Below, piece after piece: positions 39,875 to 47,739 of a stretch of DNA of 64,000 nucleotides. Location of the stretch: assembly GCF_025345565.1 (NCBI RefSeq), contig NZ_CP054475.1:431501-495500 (forward strand), given 5' to 3'. The DNA comes from Thalassolituus hydrocarboniclasticus. Its GTDB lineage: Bacteria; Pseudomonadota; Gammaproteobacteria; Pseudomonadales; Oceanobacteraceae. The notes below the pieces were generated by a model. That model searched no databases and was not told the origin of the DNA. It saw nothing but the letters and a program-made list of their open reading frames with translations. Each line of letters starts with the position of its first letter. Positions within the stretch are counted from its first letter, which is position 1. The translations under genes and the position numbers were made by a program.

Positions 39875-40688
39875 AACCAATGGTCTGGTCGATGGCCTGC
39901 TCAGCATCGCCGGAATTTTTAATCTGTATGCCATTTTCTGGCTGATTATCGGTGGCTTTGCGCTGTGGGCTGCTGCCCAGGGATTAAATAACCTCAGCCA
40001 GCGTCTGATGGGTAAAATTCCGGCGCGGCGTTTTTTAATTCTGCAGATATCCACACTGCTGACGTTTGCGCTGTATATATTCGGCACCGTCGGATTGTTT
40101 ATTGCTGTGCTGCAGCCACCGAAAGAGCTGCTGTTTGCCGCCGCTGGTTCCGTGGCGGTTGCGCTGGGTTTTGCCTTAAAAGATATTGCTGCATCGCTGG
40201 TGGCGGGTATTCTGCTGCTGTTTGATCGCCCGTTCCGCGTCGGTGATCGCGTCAGCTTTGGCGACACCTATGGCGAAATTGTATCTATTGGTCTGCGTAC
40301 TGTACGCCTGGTAACGCTGGACGATAATCTGGTGACGATTCCCAACTCGCGTTTTATTACCGATGTGGTTGCCTCCGGTAATGCCGGCGAGCTGGATATG
40401 ATGGTGGTTACTGATTTTCATCTGGCCCTTGATGCCAATCTGGCAGAGGCGCAAAAGCTGATCGAAGAGGTGGTGGTAACCAGCCGCTACGCTTACCTGA
40501 AAAAGCCGGTGGCCTTTACGCTGGAAGAAGTTGAAATCGCGCATGCACTGGCTATCCGTCTGCGGGTAAAAGCCTACGTTCTCGATGTGCGTTACGAAAA
40601 AGCCTTTCAGTCGGATATTGTACAGCGCGGCACGGCGTTGCTTGCTATGCACAATATTGCCCGTCCAAAACCTTTATTAGCCGTCTGA
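39867..40688 (+). CDS. MscS-family mechanosensitive channel, paired with the P-loop membrane protein
   Basis: 273 residues. Two N-terminal helices (about 18-38, 56-80), then the pore-lining TM3 rich in Gly/Ala (LLFAAAGSVAVALGFALKDI, about 88-107) leading into the beta domain with LLLFDRPFRVGDRV and NSRFITDVV. C-terminal alpha/beta vestibule domain to about 265. Forms a heptameric tension-gated or ligand-gated channel in the family. Its start lies 8 bases inside the end of the preceding gene, so both are co-translated. nudC starts 3 bases after the stop, which may be coincidental proximity. Confidence 0.9.
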   Translation: MNETNGLVDGLLSIAGIFNLYAIFWLIIGGFALWAAAQGLNNLSQRLMGKIPARRFLILQISTLLTFALYIFGTVGLFIAVLQPPKELLFAAAGSVAVALGFALKDIAASLVAGILLLFDRPFRVGDRVSFGDTYGEIVSIGLRTVRLVTLDDNLVTIPNSRFITDVVASGNAGELDMMVVTDFHLALDANLAEAQKLIEEVVVTSRYAYLKKPVAFTLEEVEIAHALAIRLRVKAYVLDVRYEKAFQSDIVQRGTALLAMHNIARPKPLLAV

Positions 40689-40691
40689 ATT

Positions 40692-41525
40692 ATGAGTCTC
40701 GAATTTATTTATCACCCGGCCATCGTGCCGGGTGAAGACAGCCCGCAAACCCTGAGCCTGTATTTTTGTGGCGAACGTCTGTTGCTGAAACCTGAGGTGA
40801 TGAACAACGCCACGCAGATTTTTCCCTGGACAACTGATTCGGTTGAACAGGATCCGCGGCTGGAATTATTACTCGGCAGCGTTGATGGTGTACCGCTGCG
40901 GGTGGTTGGGCTGGCCGATATTCCGCCGGGGTTTGAAGAAGTCGCATTGCGCGATTATCTGCTGGCCGCCAGTGACGATATTTTCCGTGTGGTCAATGCT
41001 GCCGCACAGTTACGTTACTGGCGCAGTACACAGAATTTTTGCAGCCGCTGCGGTACGCTGCTGAAACCTATTGTGAATGACCGTGCGCTGGTTTGCCCGG
41101 CGTGCAGCTATCGCTCTTATCCGAAAATATCCCCGTGTGTGATTGGCGTTGTGCGCAAAGGACGGACATTATTGCTCGCCCACTCAAATCGCCACCGCAC
41201 CGCCATGTATTCCTGTCTCGCCGGTTTTATTGAAGCTGGCGAAACGGCCGAGGAAGCACTGGCACGGGAAATATTTGAAGAAGCCGGAGTACAGATTAAA
41301 AACCCACGCTATCTTGTCTCGCAAGCATGGCCATTCCCGCACCAGTTAATGCTCGGATATTTATGCGACTACGACAGTGGTGAACTGAACATCGACACGA
41401 CTGAACTGGAAAGTGCCGACTGGTTTGATATTGATAAACTGCCACAACTGCCGGCACCACAGACGGTGGCGCGAAAATTAATTGAAGCGGCAGTAGCGCT
41501 GATCAGAGAAGACGATAAATATTAA
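40692..41525 (+). CDS. nudC: NAD(+) diphosphatase / NAD-cap hydrolase NudC
   Basis: Hydrolyses NAD(H) and removes the 5' NAD cap from RNAs in E. coli. 277 residues. A Zn ribbon CSRCGTLL...CPACSY (about 117-136), then the Nudix box GFIEAGETAEEALAREIFEE with EEAGV, and the NudC-specific SQAWPFPHQLMLGY motif just after it. 3 bases downstream of the MscS gene. Confidence 0.95.
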   Translation: MSLEFIYHPAIVPGEDSPQTLSLYFCGERLLLKPEVMNNATQIFPWTTDSVEQDPRLELLLGSVDGVPLRVVGLADIPPGFEEVALRDYLLAASDDIFRVVNAAAQLRYWRSTQNFCSRCGTLLKPIVNDRALVCPACSYRSYPKISPCVIGVVRKGRTLLLAHSNRHRTAMYSCLAGFIEAGETAEEALAREIFEEAGVQIKNPRYLVSQAWPFPHQLMLGYLCDYDSGELNIDTTELESADWFDIDKLPQLPAPQTVARKLIEAAVALIREDDKY

Positions 41526-41722
41526 GCCATTTTCTTAACATTAAACCGTGTCATATAAATGCAGGAACTCTGCGGATACTGTCAGCGGAAGCTCCTGCAG
41601 GCGGTTGCAGCACAGCCAGGGTGTCTCAGAATAATTCTGCACAGTTTCGCGTGAGTGCTGCAGAATGCCTTCAGCGTGGCGCCCTGATCTGAACTTTTCA
41701 GTAAGCCGAAGCGGGCACTGAA

Positions 41723-42109
41723 TTATTCAGAGGTGCCCTGGATATTTTTTGCACCAAAGGCAATTTTATTATTGTCCAGGTCGCGCACATAGGCCGAGAA
41801 ACGCGGCCCTCTCTGGCCGGGTTTGCCTTCACAGCTTCCGCCCAGCTCAATGGCTTTGTTATACAGCCGGATCACTTCATCCTCAGAATCAAGGCTGAAA
41901 CCCAGCATGGTGCCGTTGCCACTGGTCGCTGCGTTCTGATCAAAAGGAATTGCCACGGCAAAGGCTCCGTCTTCATCCTCACCCTGCCAGAAGGTCATAC
42001 GCTCGGTGGCAAAGGTCTGGCGCATCTCCGTATTTTCGAACAATGCATCATAGAACTTAACCGCTGCTTCCATATTGTTGGTGCCAAACACAAAGTAATT
42101 CATCTTCAT
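41723..42109 (-). CDS. VOC-superfamily (glyoxalase/bleomycin-resistance fold) protein
   Basis: 128 residues, single vicinal-oxygen-chelate domain with two beta-alpha-beta-beta-beta repeats (MNYFVFGTNNMEAAVKFYDALF and FSLDSEDEVIRLYNKAIELGG). The ending YVRDLDNNKIAF matches the D-x-x-x-N-x-I/L-x-F pattern of this group. AAGGAG precedes the ATG by 8 bases. Substrate unknown; similar small proteins in Pseudomonas-like genomes are uncharacterised. Confidence 0.85.
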   Translation of the reverse strand: MKMNYFVFGTNNMEAAVKFYDALFENTEMRQTFATERMTFWQGEDEDGAFAVAIPFDQNAATSGNGTMLGFSLDSEDEVIRLYNKAIELGGSCEGKPGQRGPRFSAYVRDLDNNKIAFGAKNIQGTSE

Positions 42110-42285
42110 TATGGTTCTCCTTCAGAAAGCAGCGAGGATAAAGGCACCTGGTGACAGAAAGTGTCAGCAGTATTGATATCACAATACTTCGCCGGCACAG
42201 CAGCGAGCCGCAGGCATGGCCAGCGTTTATGACCTGTTTTGTGTAACGGCTTTGCAGCCTGTTAATGTGTCAGCAGGCTGGTGAA

Positions 42286-42798
42286 TTATCCCAGCGCCAG
42301 CACCGTTCCCTGCAATACCAGAAATCCAAAAATACCGGCAATCACATCGTCAATCATAATGCCGAAACCGCCATGGACTTTGGCATCCAGCCATTTAATC
42401 GGCCAGGGTTTGAGGATGTCGAAAAAACGGAACAGCACAAAGCCGTAGAGCAGCCAGCCCATATCAGTGAGCACATCGCCACTGTGAGGCAGCCACAACA
42501 GGGTAATCCACACACCAATCCATTCGTCCCAGACAATACCGCCGTGATCGTGCACACCGAGGTCGCGTGAGGTGATTTCACACAGCACAACGCCTAAGGC
42601 AAAACCGGCGATCAGAATGCCCAGATACGGCAGTGTGGGGACTCCCTGCAGCAAAAAATACCAGAAAGGTAAGGCGGCCAGCGTGCCGAAGGTACCGGGT
42701 GCTTTCGGTGCCAGACCAGAACCTAAACCAAAGGCCAGCAAATGAATGGGATTTTTAAGATTGGGGCGTACAGCAGACTGGTTGACTGAGTTGCTCAC
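42286..42798 (-). CDS. pgpA: Phosphatidylglycerophosphatase A
   Basis: Dephosphorylates phosphatidylglycerol phosphate to phosphatidylglycerol in the inner membrane. 170 residues with the PgpA hallmarks LASGLGSGLAPKAPGT-like N terminus (FGLGSGLAPKAPGTFGTLAA), VWDEWIGVWITLLWLP and FFDILKPWPIKWLD. Begins with GTG (42796-42798 complement), with GGAG 8 bases upstream. Usually follows thiL/nusB, which are not seen here. Confidence 0.94.
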   Translation of the reverse strand: MSNSVNQSAVRPNLKNPIHLLAFGLGSGLAPKAPGTFGTLAALPFWYFLLQGVPTLPYLGILIAGFALGVVLCEITSRDLGVHDHGGIVWDEWIGVWITLLWLPHSGDVLTDMGWLLYGFVLFRFFDILKPWPIKWLDAKVHGGFGIMIDDVIAGIFGFLVLQGTVLALG

Positions 42799-42820
42799 AG
42801 GGTTCTCCGGCTGACCTGTT

Positions 42821-43636
42821 TCAGGCCAGCATCTGACCCTCGTTGATAGCGGTGGATGATAGCAGCCGGGCGGGATTAATTTCCATGATGGTCACTTCAT
42901 TCCCGCCAATACGGATGCCTTTCAGCCAGCCGCGGGCAAAGGGCGGCATATAGTCCTGCTGCTCTTTTTCCAGCTGTGCGGCGTTGCAGCTGAATACCTC
43001 GCCGACGTCATCGACCCGCAGGCCGAGGGTTTGTTGTTCGCTGCTCTGCAGCATGATTACGGTCGGACGGATGCTGCTGCGCACCATTGCGGACACTTCG
43101 GCGAACAGGTCGCGCAGGCGTTGCAGCGTATTGCTGCCCTGATTGTTCAGGATCTGCAGCGCTTCTTCGGCCTGATCGTTATCACGCAGGGTGAGCAGCT
43201 GATCGGCGAGGGCGTGAATGCGCTTATGTGGCTCATCAAAGCTGCGCAGTACATGCTGCAACTGGTTGTCTTCGGTTTGGAAATGGTCGTACCACTGGCC
43301 GAATTTGCACTGGTGCGGGTCACGCGCCAGATCAAAACTGCCGCCATGTTGCAGACAGTTTTTTAAGGTATTAAGCCAGTTGATATGGTCCTGCTCGCGC
43401 GCCTGCAGTAACGCCAGTAAATCGCGGCTTTTGCTGCGCTCAGATGGCTGATTAAGCAGACGTGCCAGCGACAGAATAATGCAGGCCTGGCCTTCAAACT
43501 CCACCATATCGAATTGCTGGCCTTTACCGGTGGCAACCTGGGTGGGCGTCAGAGCACTTTCGGCGGCAATAAAACGCACGCTTTCAATGGGGACGGCAAA
43601 GTGCTGGCGGGCGTGGCGGAAGCTGAGGTATTCCAT
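42821..43636 (-). CDS. CheW-like protein with inserted CZB zinc-binding domain
   Basis: 271 residues. The N-terminal part (1-62, HFAVPIESVRFIA, FEGQACIILSLARLL) looks like the first half of a CheW domain and the C-terminal part (188-262, TLGLRVDDVGEVF, WLKGIRIGGNEVTIMEINPARLL) like the second half. Between them lies a chemoreceptor zinc-binding (CZB) four-helix domain with all expected ligands: His84 (HINW), Cys110 (CKFGQW), His137 and His141 (PHKRIH). AAGGA precedes the ATG. Suggests a CheA-array coupling protein that responds to zinc or thiol oxidation, inferred from CZB chemoreceptors. Not in an operon with other che genes. Confidence 0.82.
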   Translation of the reverse strand: MEYLSFRHARQHFAVPIESVRFIAAESALTPTQVATGKGQQFDMVEFEGQACIILSLARLLNQPSERSKSRDLLALLQAREQDHINWLNTLKNCLQHGGSFDLARDPHQCKFGQWYDHFQTEDNQLQHVLRSFDEPHKRIHALADQLLTLRDNDQAEEALQILNNQGSNTLQRLRDLFAEVSAMVRSSIRPTVIMLQSSEQQTLGLRVDDVGEVFSCNAAQLEKEQQDYMPPFARGWLKGIRIGGNEVTIMEINPARLLSSTAINEGQMLA

Positions 43637-43739
43637 GCTGAGTCCTTGGCGTGGGCATCATGCAGCGCTTGGCTGGGAGTGAATATGCCCAAGTATAGAC
43701 CGCGATATCTGTCTTGCCGGGTTGTCGCGGCCAGCCTGC

Positions 43740-45950
43740 TCAGAGCGTATCGATGGGGTCGATATCCAGATTCCAGCGCACCTTCGATAAGCCCTTATGC
43801 TGCTCAAGAAAATGCACCAGTGCTGCCGCGGTACGGTGCAGTACACTGCGTTCGGCAGCGTAAAACTGCAGCTGAAAACGGAAGCGGCCATTGCGCCGTT
43901 CCATGATGGCGGGGAAGGGGCCAAGCAGGGTAACCGGTGCCTGCCAGCTGGCGCCACTGTGGTTCTGCAGCCATTGCTGCACAAAGGCGCGTGCCTGTTG
44001 CAGCAGTTGCTGCGCCTGCATCCGGTCTTCGCATTCACTGCGCAGTAACGCCATATGGCTGTACGGCGGCAGCTGCTGTTGCTGGCGTTCCTGCAGCAGT
44101 GACAGCGCCAGTGCGTGGTAGCCGCTGTCGAGCAGCAGGTTAAGCAGCGGGTGCTCGGCGTACAGGGTCTGAATCCACACTTCACCCGGCGCTTCTTCAC
44201 GCCCGGCGCGGCCGGCCACCTGACAGATTAATTGCGCGCTGTGTTCCATGCCGCGGAAATCGGCGCTGAATAAACCGGCGTCGGCGTCCAGCACCACCAC
44301 CAGAGTAACATCGGGAAAGTGGTGGCCTTTGGCCAGCATCTGGGTGCCGACCAGAATGCAGGGGCCACCGCGGTGAATATCGTCGAACAGATTATCGAAC
44401 GCCTGCTTGCTGCGGATGGTGTCGCGGTCGACCCGGCGCACCGGCACCTGCGGGAACAGCACGGCCAGCTGATCCTGAATTTTTTCGGTGCCCTGACCAA
44501 TACCTTCCACCTGATGGCTGCCACATTGCGGACACACCGCCGGCACTCCCTGCTGGAAGTCGCAGTGGTGGCAGTGCAGATGCGGCGGATACTGATGCAG
44601 CGTCAGGCGTGCATCACAGCGGCGGCATTCGGCCATCCAGCCGCAGTCACGACAGGCCAGCAGCGGCGCAAAACCGCGGCGGTTAATAAACACCAGCACC
44701 TGTTTGCCGCTGGTTAAATGTTTGTGCATGGCATTCAGCACCGGCTGGGCGAAACCGGCGGTCAGCGGCTGATGCAGAATGCTGTGCAGCTTCATGCCCG
44801 GCGCTTTGGCATTACCGGCGCGCTGGCTCAGTTTCAGGTGCAGGTATTTACCGCTGAGGGCGTTGTACAGGGTTTCCAGCGAGGGCGTGGCTGAACCGAG
44901 CACGATAGGTACGCCGGCTTTGTGCGCCCGCACCAGAGCAAAGTCGCGCGCCGAATAGCGCAGGCCATCCTGCTGCTTAAATGAGGCATCGTGTTCTTCG
45001 TCGAGAATAATCAGGCCGAGGTCGGGCATCGGCGTGAATACCGCCGAACGGGTGCCAATGAGAATGCGTGCACCGCCTTCACTCACCTGACGCCAGCCCT
45101 GCAGACGCTCGCGGTCATTCAGGCCGGAATGCAACATGGCGATGGGCACATTAAAACGCGCCTGAAAGCGGCGTACGGTTTGTGGTGTCAGACCGATTTC
45201 CGGTACCAGCACCAGTGCCTGTTTGCCCGCCGCCAGTACCTGCTCGATCAGACGCAGATAAACCTCGGTTTTGCCCGAGCCGGTTACGCCCTCAAGCAGA
45301 CAGGCACGAAAGTGATGCAGCTCCGGTTCAAGTGCCTTCAGTGCACTCTGCTGTTGCGGGTTCAGGCTGTGAAAGCGCTGATTCTCCTGAATAACCGGCG
45401 GCAGTGGCAGCTGCTGGCGTTCCTCAATCAGTCCGGCGTCGGCCAGGCTGCGCAGCTGTGCAAGGGTAAATCCCTGAGCCGTCAGTTCGCTGTGTGGCCA
45501 TTGCGGGCTTTGCTGAAATAACTGCCACAGCGCCTGTTGTTTGCTGCCGCGCAGGGCTTTGGCCGGTTCATCTGCGGTTTTCAGCCAGACCCGTTCGTCG
45601 GCCTCGCTCAGCTCACAGCCACGGCGCAGCATGGTCGGCAGCATATGCTCCAGCACTTCGCCCATGCTGTGGTGATAGTAATCGGCCAGCCAGCGGCACA
45701 GCGCCAGACTGTGTTCGTCGATCAGTGGGGTGTCGTCAAGGCGCGCCAGCAGCGGTTTCAGCTTATTAGCGGGGACATCCGACTGATCACGGCAGCTGAG
45801 CACGATGCCCAGCAGCAGCTGACGGCCAAATTCCACCCGCACGCGCTGGCCAGGCCGATAGTGATCCGGCGTTTCTCCGGGCAGCGGCAAGTAGTCAAAA
45901 GTGCGGCGTAGCGGGAGGGGAAGAGCAATTTCGACAACAAAAAAGGACAT
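43740..45950 (-). CDS. priA: Primosomal replication restart helicase PriA
   Basis: 3' to 5' helicase that reloads the replisome at stalled forks. 736 residues. N-terminal 3'-DNA-binding domain (VEIALPLPLRRTFDYLP), Walker A GVTGSGKTEVYL, Walker B ILDEEHDASFKQ, paired zinc motifs (CRDCGWMAECRRCDARL, CHHCDFQQGVPAVCPQCG) and helicase motif V/VI with VGTQMLAKGHHFPDV and QVAGRAGR. Divergent from rpmE as in Pseudomonas and Enterobacteria. Confidence 0.97.
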   Translation of the reverse strand: MSFFVVEIALPLPLRRTFDYLPLPGETPDHYRPGQRVRVEFGRQLLLGIVLSCRDQSDVPANKLKPLLARLDDTPLIDEHSLALCRWLADYYHHSMGEVLEHMLPTMLRRGCELSEADERVWLKTADEPAKALRGSKQQALWQLFQQSPQWPHSELTAQGFTLAQLRSLADAGLIEERQQLPLPPVIQENQRFHSLNPQQQSALKALEPELHHFRACLLEGVTGSGKTEVYLRLIEQVLAAGKQALVLVPEIGLTPQTVRRFQARFNVPIAMLHSGLNDRERLQGWRQVSEGGARILIGTRSAVFTPMPDLGLIILDEEHDASFKQQDGLRYSARDFALVRAHKAGVPIVLGSATPSLETLYNALSGKYLHLKLSQRAGNAKAPGMKLHSILHQPLTAGFAQPVLNAMHKHLTSGKQVLVFINRRGFAPLLACRDCGWMAECRRCDARLTLHQYPPHLHCHHCDFQQGVPAVCPQCGSHQVEGIGQGTEKIQDQLAVLFPQVPVRRVDRDTIRSKQAFDNLFDDIHRGGPCILVGTQMLAKGHHFPDVTLVVVLDADAGLFSADFRGMEHSAQLICQVAGRAGREEAPGEVWIQTLYAEHPLLNLLLDSGYHALALSLLQERQQQQLPPYSHMALLRSECEDRMQAQQLLQQARAFVQQWLQNHSGASWQAPVTLLGPFPAIMERRNGRFRFQLQFYAAERSVLHRTAAALVHFLEQHKGLSKVRWNLDIDPIDTL

Positions 45951-45958
45951 GAAAAGAC

Positions 45959-46022
45959 TTGCTGCTTAGGTCGGCTCTGGTATTATGCGCGTCCTTATTG
46001 CCCATGCAAGGGCAAGTTTTTG
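45959..46022 (+). promoter_or_regulatory. rpmE promoter and terminator-like leader hairpin
   Basis: TTGCTG (45959-45964) and TATTAT (45981-45986) are 16 bases apart, with an extended TGG before the -10 box. The expected transcript start near 45993 is followed at once by TTGCCC (45998-46003)/GGGCAA (46010-46015) and GTTTTTG. This hairpin could be the L31 autoregulatory leader known in gammaproteobacteria (inference). Confidence 0.55.
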
Positions 46023-46092
46023 TAATCCAGTAGCGCGGTACTTGTGGAGAGAAGATTCGCAAGTGGCGGCGTGAAGACCCAAGAGGTGTCCC

Positions 46093-46302
46093 ATGAAAGA
46101 AGGTATTCATCCTGAGTACGCTGCTCTGGAAGCAACTTGCTCCTGCGGCAACGTGATCAAAACCAAATCCACTAAGCCTGGTACTATGTACCTGGACGTG
46201 TGCTCCGCTTGCCACCCGTTCTACACTGGTAAGCAGAAAGTTGTTGATACCGGTGGTCGTATCGACCGCTTCAACAAGCGTTTCGGTGCTTTCAAGAAGT
46301 AA
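46093..46302 (+). CDS. rpmE: 50S ribosomal protein L31
   Basis: Structural protein of the large subunit bridging to the 30S head. 69 residues. Four zinc-binding cysteines in the C+ type pattern: CSCG (16-18 region) and CSACHPF (about 37-43), so this is the zinc-containing paralogue. Ends [11 protein letters not shown] as usual. Own promoter and terminator. Confidence 0.97.
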   Translation: MKEGIHPEYAALEATCSCGNVIKTKSTKPGTMYLDVCSACHPFYTGKQKVVDTGGRIDRFNKRFGAFKK

Positions 46303-46315
46303 TAAAGCCCGAACC

Positions 46316-46344
46316 GAAAAAACCCGCCTTGTGCGGGTTTTTTT
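46316..46344 (+). terminator. Terminator of rpmE
   Basis: AAAAAACCCGC pairs with GCGGGTTTTTTT across a CTTGT loop, 14 bases after the stop codon. The A- and T-runs make it potentially bidirectional. Confidence 0.93.
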
Positions 46345-46449
46345 ATGCCCGCCGTCCATGGCGGGCCCCTGCGGGCCGCGCTGAAGCGCGTTAAGCTGCG
46401 TTCCATACTGCGCTTTTATGCCCGCCGTCCATGGCGGGCACCCTGCGGG
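46341..46449. repeat. Two direct copies of a palindromic intergenic repeat
   Basis: The 26-base block 46341-46366 recurs at 46414-46439 (TTTTATGCCCGCCGTCCATG + GCGGGC). Each contains the stem GCCCGCC/GGCGGGC and is followed by CCCTGCGGGCC-type sequence. The first copy overlaps the rpmE terminator T-run. Part of the 305-base gene-free stretch 46303-46607, which holds the terminator, these repeats and the heptamer array. Confidence 0.75.
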
Positions 46450-46497
46450 CCATTGCTGCGCAATGTTGACCAACGCTCCCGGCGTTGATGCTATGCC

Positions 46498-46602
46498 TGA
46501 CATCTGACATCTGACATCTGACATCTGACATCCGACATCCGACATCCGACATCCGACATCCGACATCCGACATCCGACATCCGACATCCGACATCCGACA
46601 TC
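46498..46602. repeat. Fifteen-unit heptanucleotide tandem array
   Basis: Five perfect TGACATC units (46498-46532) followed by ten perfect CGACATC units (46533-46602), 105 bases in all. It ends 5 bases before the stop codon of the Gln-rich gene (reverse strand), so it lies in that gene's 3' region. The sharp boundary between two unit variants suggests recent copy-number expansion. Confidence 0.95.
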
Positions 46603-46607
46603 AGCTC

Positions 46608-47468
46608 TCACTGCGCCGCCAGTTCCCAGCTTTGCTGGCAGCGCTGCATATATTGCGCATAGATCGTCAGGCCGACCGCAGGGCCAACGGCAGCGCTGTC
46701 GGCGCACAGGTTGGCAATCAATTCTTCCGATACCCGGCTAAGACGGTTAATCCGCTGCTGCAGGGCATCGCCTTCGCGTTGTTCCAGCGCCAGGGCTTTA
46801 TCCACACCGGCCAGACGTTGCTGCCACTCCTGTTGTTGCGCACTGGCCTGTTGCTGCTGAGCCAGTAACTGCTGCTGTGCGGCAGTGATCTGATGTTGGT
46901 ATTCCTGCTGCGTCTGCCGCCACTCAGTCCGTTCCTGCTGCTGTACGGTTAACTGCTGTGCCAGTTGTTGCTGACCGGATTGCAGACTTTGCTGCAGGCT
47001 CAGGAGTTGCTGTTGCAGACTGTGGATATGTTGCTGCTGGCTGAATGTGAGGCTGGCAGTGGTGATGCACAGTAACAGCAAGGCAAGCAGCATCATGCGT
47101 GGAGCAGTCATGGCAGGCCAAAGGGAGGCGCCTGTGCCTGCAGAAGTATCAGTGCGCGTCGCAATTGGCTGCGGCGGCAGGTTTTCTGCACCTGTGGTGT
47201 GGACTGAGGCCTCAACGGCAGCCTCGTCGGGGCTGGTTGTCACGGGTTCGTTAAGCAGACTCTGGCGGGCGGCCAGTAGCTGATTCAGGGTATGACAGAG
47301 TGCCTGCTGTTCGGCGGGCTGGTGCTGCTGCAGTAGCTGGGTAGCCGTCTGGCGCAGTTGGTGCTGACAGGCAGCCTCAATATCCTGCGCCTGATTGCTC
47401 AGGGTTCCCAGCAGCTGTCTGGCTGCAGCCTGATCGCTTTCCTGTGTTGTATTGCGGGTCTGTGTCAT
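46608..47468 (-). CDS. Gln-rich coiled-coil membrane protein
   Basis: Function unknown. Start at 47468 chosen for AAGGAG 9 bases upstream; 286 residues. A mostly helical N-terminal region (1-75), a Thr/Ala-rich linker, one membrane helix (about 123-143), a very Gln-rich coiled coil (about 144-245, runs such as QQQLLAQQQQ), and a short C-terminal segment with two cysteines (LCADSAA, QRCQQSW). Probably inner-membrane-anchored with a periplasmic coiled coil. Divergent from the single-pass protein at 47740 across 271 bases. Composition is unlike its neighbours. Confidence 0.65.
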   Translation of the reverse strand: MTQTRNTTQESDQAAARQLLGTLSNQAQDIEAACQHQLRQTATQLLQQHQPAEQQALCHTLNQLLAARQSLLNEPVTTSPDEAAVEASVHTTGAENLPPQPIATRTDTSAGTGASLWPAMTAPRMMLLALLLLCITTASLTFSQQQHIHSLQQQLLSLQQSLQSGQQQLAQQLTVQQQERTEWRQTQQEYQHQITAAQQQLLAQQQQASAQQQEWQQRLAGVDKALALEQREGDALQQRINRLSRVSEELIANLCADSAAVGPAVGLTIYAQYMQRCQQSWELAAQ

Positions 47469-47739
47469 CGTCAGCTCCTTCACGCGATGAGTGGCCGTAA
47501 CATCCTCGGCTGCTGCGGCTGTTCCGGCAATCAGGCGAAGCGGCGAATCTGCATTTGCTGAACGAAGAATGCGCCAATGTTGTCAGAAGTGGTCGGGTGG
47601 TAACGCAGACTGTGCCGCGCCGGGATGACTGTTGTATGACGCTGTCAGGCCTGTTGTGTTGGTGTATCGGTTTGTTGATTGGCGCGACAGCCAATCCGTT
47701 ACTAAACTTATCCTGTCATTCGTATACAGAGAGCTTTTT

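Noticed and set aside
41541-41720. Reverse-strand open stretch of about 60 codons after the VOC gene with protein-like composition
   Set aside because: No start codon or ribosome-binding site and no recognised family; it could be a gene remnant, but chance is equally likely.
42255-42280. CAGCCTG/CAGGCTG inverted repeat after pgpA as a terminator
   Set aside because: A 7-base stem with a 12-base loop and no T-run; too weak to call.
46391-46594. Open frame through the heptamer array encoding repeated MSDVGCR
   Set aside because: A direct consequence of the tandem repeat in a non-coding region; no ribosome-binding site.
46498-46602. CRISPR array
   Set aside because: Units of 7 bases without spacers and no cas genes nearby.
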